From NCBI GenBank assembly GCA_002840505.1, contig PHBC01000004.1:57313-121312 (forward strand): 64,000 bases of DNA, written 5' to 3'. The notes beneath the pieces are model-generated. The model did no database searches. It was not told where the DNA came from and saw nothing but the letters and a program-made list of their open reading frames with translations. How positions within the stretch are numbered: position 1 is the first letter of the stretch; the number at the start of each line of letters is the position of its first letter. The DNA is from Deltaproteobacteria bacterium HGW-Deltaproteobacteria-2 (lineage in GTDB: Bacteria > Desulfobacterota > Syntrophia > Syntrophales > Smithellaceae). Below are positions 34,931 through 41,988 of the stretch, piece by piece. A program made the translations under genes and the position numbers.

Positions 34931-35896
34931 TCAAGTTTCAATGCACTTCGCTTCTAAAACTTGGGCCTCATTAAATATTTTATTTACGACATCAATATAA
35001 TTATCCCTGTGATGTGTTTTCCATATTCTCTTTTTTATTTTTTTTCCGTTTTCAAAAAAGTCTCCCATATAAGTCCAAATTTCTTTCATTTTATTGGTTA
35101 TATGCGAGGGACCGGATAAAATTTTCAAATATTCATCGAATAAATTATCATGGAAAGCCCTCATGATTTTGATTTTTTCATCATAAGGCTTTTCCGTATT
35201 GAATTTAATTTTTTCCGCGAGGAATGGGTTTGCGATAAGACCCCTGCCGATCATCCACCGCTCTATTGATCCAAACCGTTTCTCAAGCATCTCCAGTTTC
35301 TCCAAAGAATCTATATCTCCGTTATAGACAACCCTGTGTTTCGAGAGATTAAGACACTGCTCGAAAATATCAAAATCAACGTTACCTTCATACATTTGCA
35401 AAGCAGTCCTTGGATGTATGATCAGTTCATCGAGCGGATATTGATTGAAAATGGGAATAAGCTGCAACACCTCGTCAGGATATTTCAACCCTATCCTGAG
35501 CTTGATCGATAATTTCGGTTTTATTGCAGGCATGGTTTTTTCAAGAAAAGATGCGATCCTGTCCGGATAACAAAGCATACCCGCCCCCCTACCCTTTTTC
35601 ACAACCATGGGAAACGGACAGCCGATGTTCCAGTTTACAGTTCCGTACCCGATGTCGTATAACGCATTGGCGAGTAAGATGAAGTCATCCGGTTGAGAAC
35701 TCATTATCTGCGGTATCGTCGGAATACCCGTATTTTGCCCGGGATAAAATTCGCGCAGAAGGTTATTCATCGATTTCATTTTCTTCGATGCGGAGATGAA
35801 AGGTGCAATCGCGATATCAACTCCCTTAAAATATACAGGAAACAGGTTGCGATAGATCCTGTCGGTTATCCCCTGGACCGGTGCAAGGTATATCAT
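34931..35896 (-). CDS. tRNA-dihydrouridine synthase family protein
   Basis: FMN enzyme that reduces uridine in tRNA. MIYLAPVQGITDRIYRNLF is the Dus start, the catalytic cysteine C93 is in NWNIGCPFPMVVKKGRGAGM, and substrate strands SIKLRIGLK, IIHPRT, VYNGDI and WMIGRGLIANPFL follow the family order. 321 residues, close to the DusC branch. The ribosome site is weak. It stands alone on its strand between UbiA and the ICMT-like gene. Confidence 0.9.
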   Translation of the reverse strand: MIYLAPVQGITDRIYRNLFPVYFKGVDIAIAPFISASKKMKSMNNLLREFYPGQNTGIPTIPQIMSSQPDDFILLANALYDIGYGTVNWNIGCPFPMVVKKGRGAGMLCYPDRIASFLEKTMPAIKPKLSIKLRIGLKYPDEVLQLIPIFNQYPLDELIIHPRTALQMYEGNVDFDIFEQCLNLSKHRVVYNGDIDSLEKLEMLEKRFGSIERWMIGRGLIANPFLAEKIKFNTEKPYDEKIKIMRAFHDNLFDEYLKILSGPSHITNKMKEIWTYMGDFFENGKKIKKRIWKTHHRDNYIDVVNKIFNEAQVLEAKCIET

Positions 35897-36057
35897 GGGT
35901 AATCTCTAAATCCTTTTTGGCGGGCAAAAATTTATTTAACATTTTCTGATTGCAGAAGGTTTGTCAAGAATTAAAGTTGATAGTATATTCCGTGGACACC
36001 CTACTGGTTTTTTCTTGGGGAAAGAATTCAGGAAATACAACAAACCACTAAACAGAT

Positions 36058-36822
36058 TTATTTTTTCGGAATCCGATAAGGTATCAGCATTGGTACCTGC
36101 GAGCTGTATTCACGGTACTGGCTTCCGAATTCGCAATGAAGATCCCGATCCTCCAGATATGTGCCGATAATCATCCAGATACTCCACATGATATTGAATA
36201 TTAACCTGTCAAGGGTGAGCACAGGATAAGCCCAAATTAGAATTATCAGAAATAGATACAGGGGATGGCGAACCCAGCGATATGGCCCCTTCGCCACTAT
36301 CTGTTGCGGTTTATCCTGTTTATTACTTATATAACGCATCAAGGGCTTGACGCCAAGCGCATCAAAGGAACCGAGAGATAATACCCCCCATAATAATGCA
36401 GCCAGGCAGAGGCAAAATAAAGCGCAAATCAGCAAGAAAATAATGCCATCGGCGCGAGCTACGAGAATGGAAGATTTCTGCCAGAAAACTAATACCAGTA
36501 TCAAGGTAATAATTGATGTCAATCCATAGAAGGCATTATGATATCTGTCCGGCATAAATTTTCCAAGCCATTGTTTGAATCCTCGGCGAACGACTATACT
36601 GTGTTGTAGAAAATATATGATCGATAAAAAAGCGTCTATCAGTAGTGCATCCCTTGCGCTAAGTCCCAGATCAATTATGGTATAGGAGCCCATAATAATG
36701 AAGAGCCCAAACATGATTGCTACTACGGGACCGAGTATACATAGAATCCAGATTAGTATCACAGTTTTTGCATGGTTCTTGATGAGATCGGGATTTAAGG
36801 TTTTAATCAAAAGACCTATCAT
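36058..36822 (-). CDS. ICMT/PEMT-type membrane methyltransferase
   Basis: 254 residues with about six helices. The C-terminal SAM-binding pattern is KGPYRWVRHPLYLFLIILIW followed by TYLEDRDLHCEFGSQYREY, the hallmark of isoprenylcysteine-carboxyl/phospholipid methyltransferases. The substrate could be a lipid or a prenylated compound. AAGGATCATAAT precedes ATG 36822. It is the last gene of the minus-strand cluster that starts with the ArsR-type regulator. Confidence 0.85.
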   Translation of the reverse strand: MIGLLIKTLNPDLIKNHAKTVILIWILCILGPVVAIMFGLFIIMGSYTIIDLGLSARDALLIDAFLSIIYFLQHSIVVRRGFKQWLGKFMPDRYHNAFYGLTSIITLILVLVFWQKSSILVARADGIIFLLICALFCLCLAALLWGVLSLGSFDALGVKPLMRYISNKQDKPQQIVAKGPYRWVRHPLYLFLIILIWAYPVLTLDRLIFNIMWSIWMIIGTYLEDRDLHCEFGSQYREYSSQVPMLIPYRIPKK

Positions 36823-36882
36823 ATTATGATCCTTATTAAATAATATCCAAAAACATTTATGTTAAGTGTTTCTCAATTAAGA

Positions 36883-37869
36883 TCAAAGAAGCAAATTTAC
36901 TTTTTGGGCAATGTTCTCCGAAAGCTGCTGGCATTGATGGATACCTCTTTTCTCTTTAAACTTTTGAAGACCGCAAGGTTTATCCACATCTAAACTGGAA
37001 ATAGCCGAACAATCACAGCTTCCATATGTTTCTTCAACCATCTTATAAAGCGCCTGGCATTTATCAAAGGTTTTTGCCGCCTTGAATACCTTTTCGTTAC
37101 TCCATACCTTATCGTTCTTCAACAGCCCTTGATAAAATATTTTTACGGTATCTTTGTAATCTCTTTCATGGGGATTAACACCATCTTTTAACCCAATAGC
37201 CAATACACCACCAACTACAGCACCACACAAGGTACCGCTGAAACCGATCCCACCGATGAAGCAGTCGATGGAGTCATTGAGAACGGAAGTATCCAATCCA
37301 TTTAACTCCTCAATTTTCTGTAAAGTTGACTTGCAACAATGAAACTGGCTGGATTGAAAATGTTGATAGATATCTCGAATTGCCTCTTTTCTAACAGAAT
37401 CAACACCAAAATGCTCAAGTTCATTCCTGCCAAACAGGTCTTCAAGAATTCCGGATCCTTTATACAACATCTCAAAGCATTTCATTGATCGGCCCGTTAG
37501 AATGGCTTTACGAAAATTTTTTGCCAGATGCTTCCCGCCGTGAACATCTCCGCAATTGCATGTTCCCAAGGTGTTTTTCGTTCTATTATAAAATTCATTG
37601 CTGTAAAAAGCGATCTTCCATTGTTCTTCAGAATTAGCAAATAACGGATAAAGTTTCTTTCCCAAAAGCATGGCACCCCCGTTGACCATACCACAAACAT
37701 CTCCCATGGTGCTTACTCCGGCACCAAATCCGGTGGCGGCTTTAAGAAAAGAAACATCTACCGTCAATTGATGTTTATCGGCTAATGATATCAGCATTGA
37801 ATGTGCACAGCTAAAATATTTGATAAAATTCTTTACCGATAATCTCTTGATCTCTACTGAATTTACCAT
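36883..37869 (-). CDS. Tandem C_GCAxxG_C_C family redox protein
   Basis: Two copies of the small redox-active C_GCAxxG_C_C domain in one chain of 328 residues, where the family is usually about 140. Copy 1 has FSCAHSML, GFGAGVSTMGDVCGMVNGG, and later GTCNCGDVHGG. Copy 2 has FHCCKSTL, GGIGFSGTLCGAVVGGVL, and GSCDCSAI. The central motif has drifted: GDVCGMVNG and GTLCGAVVGG keep the Cys-Gly but not always GCA. At least one member of this family is known as a selenoprotein, but here I see no in-frame UGA. Cytoplasmic, soluble; electron carrier or sensor is a guess. AAAGAGATAATC precedes the start. Confidence 0.8.
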   Translation of the reverse strand: MVNSVEIKRLSVKNFIKYFSCAHSMLISLADKHQLTVDVSFLKAATGFGAGVSTMGDVCGMVNGGAMLLGKKLYPLFANSEEQWKIAFYSNEFYNRTKNTLGTCNCGDVHGGKHLAKNFRKAILTGRSMKCFEMLYKGSGILEDLFGRNELEHFGVDSVRKEAIRDIYQHFQSSQFHCCKSTLQKIEELNGLDTSVLNDSIDCFIGGIGFSGTLCGAVVGGVLAIGLKDGVNPHERDYKDTVKIFYQGLLKNDKVWSNEKVFKAAKTFDKCQALYKMVEETYGSCDCSAISSLDVDKPCGLQKFKEKRGIHQCQQLSENIAQKVNLLL

Positions 37870-38112
37870 GATTATCTCTTTAATCTAGCCTAATGAAAAT
37901 TGGGAAAAAACAGCTTGTAAGACTAGGGAGACTAAATTTATCTTTCACCTTCCGTCTTACAGCTCAACGATCAATCGTATTTGCTTAACGGAAAGTCCAC
38001 AGTTGCAATTCAATAATTTTTGTAAAAAGCATAACCTTGACGTTTTCGCGATCTCAATACAATTGTCCCGTACTGCTTGTCTTGCTTATTTCCGTCTTCT
38101 CGGGAATAAAGA

Positions 38113-38283
38113 TTAGTTGTATTTTTTGATTACTTCTTTTCTTTCGTTTTCAGGCAGAGATTTGAGATATGATTTCCATCCCGGACACCAGCTAAGATGC
38201 CATTTCCAGATTTTGCTGATTATGGAATTCGGCTTTTTATCATAACGTGATTTCATGCTGCAATTCGCACATTTACTTTCCAT
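38113..38283 (-). CDS. 56-residue CxxC protein
   Basis: MESKCANCSMKSRYDKKPNS, followed by a tryptophan-rich stretch IWKWHLSWCPGWKSYL and a charged tail ENERKEVIKKYN. Cys5-x2-Cys8 plus a Cys near 33 could bind a metal or act as a thiol. AAGGAGG sits 7 bases before ATG 38283. Similar small genes occur in other anaerobes, as far as I remember, but no function is known. It is inside the thiol-rich minus cluster. Confidence 0.75.
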   Translation of the reverse strand: MESKCANCSMKSRYDKKPNSIISKIWKWHLSWCPGWKSYLKSLPENERKEVIKKYN

Positions 38284-38407
38284 GATAAATCCTCCTTAGA
38301 TAATCTTGCATCAACCCGAATAATGTTAATTTAAAAGTCGCCACTGCCGGCAGACAATTACTGCGAGATAATAACACTTCTTCTGATTTTAGCCATCTCT
38401 ATTTTTG

Positions 38408-38659
38408 CTATTTTAATGATGACCCCACTCTATTTCTCAGGGCTGCTGTAATAAACCAAATACCTGCGAAAATTAACATAAGCGGCCAAAACATTGTAAT
38501 TAATTCAGATGGCAATAAATTCGCTTCTTTCCCAAACCAAAAAAGTCCAATGACGATAAAGAATATTCCACAAAAGATGCGGCTGCTTCTTCCTCCACAC
38601 ATCCCATAGCAGTGAGTTCTTTTACTTATTATCGCGCTTAAATTATGATTTTCCGACAT
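38408..38659 (-). CDS. Small LiaF/DUF5668-like membrane protein
   Basis: 83 residues. A Cys-rich N-terminus HCYGMCGGRSSRIFCG precedes two membrane helices, FCGIFFIVIGLFWFG and LITMFWPLMLIFAGIWFIT, the pattern of DUF5668/LiaF transmembrane units. GGGAGGGG before ATG 38659 is a strong ribosome site. Lies in the thiol-rich cluster. Confidence 0.75.
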   Translation of the reverse strand: MSENHNLSAIISKRTHCYGMCGGRSSRIFCGIFFIVIGLFWFGKEANLLPSELITMFWPLMLIFAGIWFITAALRNRVGSSLK

Positions 38660-38700
38660 GGATCTACCCCTCCCTTATTATTAAATCACTTACGTTTTAA

Positions 38701-38949
38701 TTAATTATTTACTCTGTCTTTTGATTTTTCATCTTGTCCTTTACAACATTGTTCAATTTTAGCCCGGCATGCCTCAAAATCAAATTTGCCATCTTTTATG
38801 CCGCAGAACTTTTTCATCATTTGTTCACAGCTTTTGAAATCAATTTTTTTTGTTTTTTCTTCTGCTGATCCGGCATTACAACATTTGCCCATAAAAGACT
38901 CACAGAATTCAAGCCCCTTGCTTTTATTCACTTCTTCTTTTGCAGACAT
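38701..38949 (-). CDS. Cysteine-rich small protein
   Basis: 82 residues with seven cysteines: FCESFMGKCCN near 16-25, SCEQMMKKFCG near 40-50, and ACRAKIEQCCKG near 58-70. The repeated C-x6-7-C(C) spacing suggests a helical metal-binding bundle, like a small copper or zinc store. Soluble, no signal peptide. GGGGGTAT precedes the start on the minus strand. It is the first gene after the ArsR-type regulator. Confidence 0.75.
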   Translation of the reverse strand: MSAKEEVNKSKGLEFCESFMGKCCNAGSAEEKTKKIDFKSCEQMMKKFCGIKDGKFDFEACRAKIEQCCKGQDEKSKDRVNN

Positions 38950-39093
38950 AAAATACCCCCTTGTTTTTATATTTCTATATTTCGATATATGTCTAAATAT
39001 AATATTTTTTATTCTTTTGTCAAGAGTATTTTTACAGAAACATAAAAATACTCCATATCTCTTTATGGTTTAACTACTTATGATTTATTCAAA

Positions 39094-39474
39094 TTAAGCC
39101 GGAGGGGATATTTTCGATTTGTGGCAACAATCTTTTCTTTTATTTTTTTTGTCGCCCGTAAGATATTCAACCATCATCCCGATGGTTTCATCTACAGGCA
39201 TTCAAAGAATTGTCTGGCCTCTTCTTTCGCACTTGATGAGTCCGGCATTACGAAGTTCTTTGATATGATGAGAAATGGTGGAAAGGGAAATATTAATATT
39301 GCTGGCAACGTTACATACGGAAGGCTGATTATCGTTACTGAGCATTGCCTTCGCCCGGCAAAGTCTGATATTTTCAAAAACTGCAAGACGAGTTTCATTG
39401 GATAAAGCCTTAAACGCGGCCGACATACGCCCCATATTTTTGTCGCTTTTTTGTTTTCTTGATTTTTCCGCCAT
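39094..39474 (-). CDS. ArsR-family regulator, probable selenoprotein (UGA at 39202-39204)
   Basis: Winged-helix repressor family. KALSNETRLAVFENIRL and SVCNVASNINISLSTISHHIKELRNAGLI give the helix-turn-helix, and CERRGQTIL the wing. UGA comes at codon 91, immediately before what is normally the dimer helix; the frame continues as MPVDETIGMMVEYLTGDK and a DCCHK tail, ending at TAA 39094-39096. Read through, the 126-residue product has normal length and Sec91 sits where relatives have a Cys after the wing (VLCSP-like). A SECIS-like hairpin follows. As a plain stop the product would lack its dimer helix. Very good promoter and palindromic operator upstream. No selABC is in the window. Confidence 0.72.
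39169..39187 (-). promoter_or_regulatory. SECIS-like hairpin after the UGA
   Basis: On the minus strand AACCATC (39187-39181) pairs with GATGGTT (39175-39169) around the loop GGGAT. The UGA to loop distance is 21 nt, inside the 16-37 range known for bacterial SECIS elements, and the loop starts with G as the bacterial consensus requires. Confidence 0.6.
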
Positions 39475-39497
39475 AGATTTGACCTATTTGTTTTATT

Positions 39498-39551
39498 TAG
39501 ATGTTTATACATCTATAGAAATATAATATAATTATTAGTTATTTTTGTCAA
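39498..39551 (-). promoter_or_regulatory. Promoter and ArsR-type operator of the regulator gene
   Basis: TTGACA (39551-39546), a 17-base spacer and TATTAT (39528-39523) on the minus strand give a near-consensus sigma-70 promoter with +1 at about 39516. TAGATGTTTATACATCTA (39498-39515) is an almost perfect 18-bp palindrome beginning right after +1. Autorepression is the likely purpose. Confidence 0.75.
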
Positions 39552-39557
39552 TCGTTT

Positions 39558-39603
39558 TATAATTGAAGCTCCCTGCAGCAAGCCGCGGAGAGCTTCAATT
39601 ATA
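39558..39603. repeat. Large inverted repeat between ArsR promoter and phasin-like gene
   Basis: TATAATTGAAGCTC (39558-39571) and GAGCTTCAATTATA (39590-39603) are exact reverse complements, with a GC-rich middle CCTGCAGCAAGCCGCGG. It lies just after the phasin-like gene on the minus strand but has no T-tract, so it is either a weak terminator or a repeat element of the AGCTCCCTGCAGCAAGC type. Confidence 0.6.
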
Positions 39604-39631
39604 GTTACCGGAATATCAGGAGGGCTGATTC

Positions 39632-40114
39632 TTATTTTTTCTTTTTGGTTTTTGTCTGCGATTTTTTGGCAGTGGAGGAAAAGTTTACCATGCGCCAGAC
39701 ATTCTCATCTACATACTTTTTATATTCTTCGCAGCTCTTCTTATAGGTGGCAGTTAAGTCTTCCATGGTCTTTTTCAGATCCGGAGGCATCCAGTTTGCC
39801 TGATTTAAGTAAGAATTGAACATATTCTCGGCCTGGTCATGGAACTTGGCCATCGTATTGCTGTCGAAGAATGTCTCGACCTTGGCGTATCCTTCATCTA
39901 TGGCTTTTTTGAAATCGTCAATACCCTTCTTGCATGCATCTTTCCATTGATTCATGACCTTTTTTCCTTCATCACTTATTCCGGGAGTCTGGTCAACAAA
40001 AGTCTTCATCAGCTTCTCGGCCTGGCCCTGAATCGTAACCATCATAGAAAAGCAGTTTTCAAATGACTGTTTATGGAAATCAATCGCTTGTTTTACCATT
40101 TCCTTATTATCCAT
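39632..40114 (-). CDS. Phasin-like protein with basic C-terminal tail
   Basis: 160 residues, almost all helical. VKQAIDFHKQSFENCFSMM and ETFFDSNTMAKFHDQAENMF fit the phasin-like, polyhydroxyalkanoate-granule coat family. The lysine tail KKSQTKTKKKK resembles the DNA-binding tails of PhaF-type phasins, though it is short. No phaC is nearby. AAAAGGAGCTAATT precedes the minus-strand start. Confidence 0.65.
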   Translation of the reverse strand: MDNKEMVKQAIDFHKQSFENCFSMMVTIQGQAEKLMKTFVDQTPGISDEGKKVMNQWKDACKKGIDDFKKAIDEGYAKVETFFDSNTMAKFHDQAENMFNSYLNQANWMPPDLKKTMEDLTATYKKSCEEYKKYVDENVWRMVNFSSTAKKSQTKTKKKK

Positions 40115-40412
40115 AATTAGCTCCTTTTGTTTGCAGTATAATTATTAAAAAAGTTTTTTAATGCTACTACCAAAAAAACAATTGTCAAGATGAAATGTGC
40201 GATCATTGGCCATACTCTTTCATCAATAATTTTTATATGAGAATTAAGGTGAAGATCGCTTGATCGATAAGAAGGCCTTCTTTTAATCTGCAATCAATAA
40301 GTTTGAATATTTTCCTCTTTAAAAAATAATAAATAGTGATATTATAATACACGATGCGTCGGGGGAAACTAATTTTAACATTAATTTTTACACACAAAAG
40401 AAGGAGAATCAT
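40115..40412. other. Divergent intergenic region
   Basis: 298 bases between the divergent phasin-like gene and a small plus-strand gene. AT-rich; a 96-codon minus-strand open frame overlaps the next real gene and looks non-protein. AAGGAG at 40401-40406 belongs to the plus-strand gene. Nothing else seen. Confidence 0.4.
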
Positions 40413-40583
40413 ATGTTGAAGTTGCTGGGGATTCTGCTTAATTTGGGAGTTTTGGCATATCTGGGACATCAGGCGGCAGCATGTCTGGGCATGGAACAAA
40501 TAGTAGATGTTAATACCTGGCAAAATCCTTGGATTCTTTCATTTATAGGTGTTGTCGCTTTGTTCATTGTTCTGAGAAATTAG
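40413..40583 (+). CDS. 56-residue two-helix membrane protein
   Basis: ATG 40413 behind AAGGAG. KLLGILLNLGVLAYLGHQAA and WILSFIGVVALFIVLRN form two hydrophobic helices joined by a short acidic loop with one Cys. No family recognised. The good ribosome site and typical membrane-hairpin layout support it. Confidence 0.6.
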   Translation: MLKLLGILLNLGVLAYLGHQAAACLGMEQIVDVNTWQNPWILSFIGVVALFIVLRN

Positions 40584-40752
40584 CGATTAATTCCATCGCT
40601 TAAGGGGGCGTTGCATCTTTGGGGTGCGCTCTTTGTGGCGCAATCAGTTTTTAATTTCCTATTGTAATGATTTCTTTAAAAATAATTGACTTGCAAACAG
40701 AACTTCCCTATATTCCACCCAGCTATATCCATGAGGAGAATTCTGATCTTTC

Positions 40753-41736
40753 ATGAAAACATTTATTCTCACAAGGCACGATGTTGAAAAAATACTTACA
40801 CCCCCTGTAGCGAATGAAACGGTGGAAAAGGCTTTTAAGGCATACAGCCTCGGATGCGTGGAGATGCCCGCAAAAAGCTATTTGTATTTCCCGAAGGGTG
40901 ATTTGCGATCCATGCCGGCTTATATCTCCGGTGAAGGCTTTGACATCGCCGGTGTTAAATGTGTCAATGTACACCCTCAAAATGCGGCAGGCAATTTGCC
41001 GGCCGTCATGGCTGTTATCATTTTGAATGATCCGCAGACAGGATTTCCGCTGGCTGTGATGGACGGCACCTACCTGACCTGCCTGCGAACCGGCGCTGCC
41101 GGGGCAATAGCGGCAAAATATCTCAGCCGGGAAGATTCGGAAGTTGCTGGATTTGTCGGTTGCGGCGCTCAGGCGCGGGCTCAGTTGTCGTGTCTATTGG
41201 AGATTCGCAATATCCGGAAGATCAAAATATGGCAATTTCCAAAGGACAAGGATTGTGTTCAGGAATTTAAAAGGTGGGCGCAAACTACATATGGAATGGA
41301 AACTAAAGTTTCTTCCCACATGGATGACGTTACAATGAATTCCGATATTGTCATTACCACAACGCCATCCCGCGCTCCTCTGGTGAATTATGTTTCTCCG
41401 GGGACGCACATCAATGCTATCGGGGCAGACGCACCGGGTAAACAGGAAATCAATCCGAAGATATTAAAACAAGCAAAAGTAGTGGTTGATGACTGGGCAC
41501 AGGCATCCCACAGTGGTGAGATTAATGTGCCGATAAGCATGAAGCAGTTAACAAAAAATGATGTGTATGCGTTATTAGGAGACATCGTGGCCGGAAAGAA
41601 GAGAGGAAGAACCTCAGCCAAAGAGATTACGCTTTTCGATGCAACCGGATTGGCCATTCAGGACATTTCCTGCGGTTATATCGTTTATAAAGCGTTAAAA
41701 AACAAACGGGGTATTAAAAGCATCAAATTGTTTTAG
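40753..41736 (+). CDS. Ornithine cyclodeaminase/mu-crystallin family protein
   Basis: NAD(P)-dependent family including ornithine cyclodeaminase, alanine dehydrogenase and ketimine reductase. MPAKSYLYFPKGDLRSMPAYI carries the substrate Arg/Lys, GVKCVNVHPQNA the catalytic region, TCLRTGAAGAIAAKYLSRED the conserved R-T-G-A block, and VAGFVGCGAQARAQL the nucleotide loop GxGxQA. 327 residues. GAGGAGAATTC precedes ATG 40753, spaced rather far. It may act as an alanine dehydrogenase; sequence does not decide. Confidence 0.9.
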   Translation: MKTFILTRHDVEKILTPPVANETVEKAFKAYSLGCVEMPAKSYLYFPKGDLRSMPAYISGEGFDIAGVKCVNVHPQNAAGNLPAVMAVIILNDPQTGFPLAVMDGTYLTCLRTGAAGAIAAKYLSREDSEVAGFVGCGAQARAQLSCLLEIRNIRKIKIWQFPKDKDCVQEFKRWAQTTYGMETKVSSHMDDVTMNSDIVITTTPSRAPLVNYVSPGTHINAIGADAPGKQEINPKILKQAKVVVDDWAQASHSGEINVPISMKQLTKNDVYALLGDIVAGKKRGRTSAKEITLFDATGLAIQDISCGYIVYKALKNKRGIKSIKLF

Positions 41737-41988
41737 TCGGCAATAGCAGATTCTGTGTAATCGTCTCATCCATTTGCACTGGATTTCAATGCAAAGGACA
41801 CCCCCGGGAACACACCTTTTAAAATGACGTTTCTTTCTTCCAATAACGAACAAATTGTCAAACTATTTAAATATACTAGCTTTTAATCCTTAAACAATAA
41901 AGCCCACGCTCGCAGATGAAAATCTAAACCTTACATTGTTGTTATTATTTCCTTTGACACAAAATCTTTATTCATATAATTTTACGTA
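41737..41988. other. Intergenic region, nothing seen
   Basis: 252 AT-rich bases without gene, repeat or clear terminator. A weak promoter is possible before the HD-GYP gene (TTGACA at 41954-41959) with an AT-rich -10 around TATAAT at 41975-41980, spacing about 15. Confidence 0.35.

Noticed and set aside
36883..37869. Selenocysteine in the C_GCAxxG_C_C protein
   Set aside because: After its TGA stop the frame meets TAA two codons later, so no extension or hairpin supports readthrough.
40233..40523. 96-codon minus-strand frame
   Set aside because: Overlaps a better supported plus-strand small gene with a strong ribosome site and looks non-protein.
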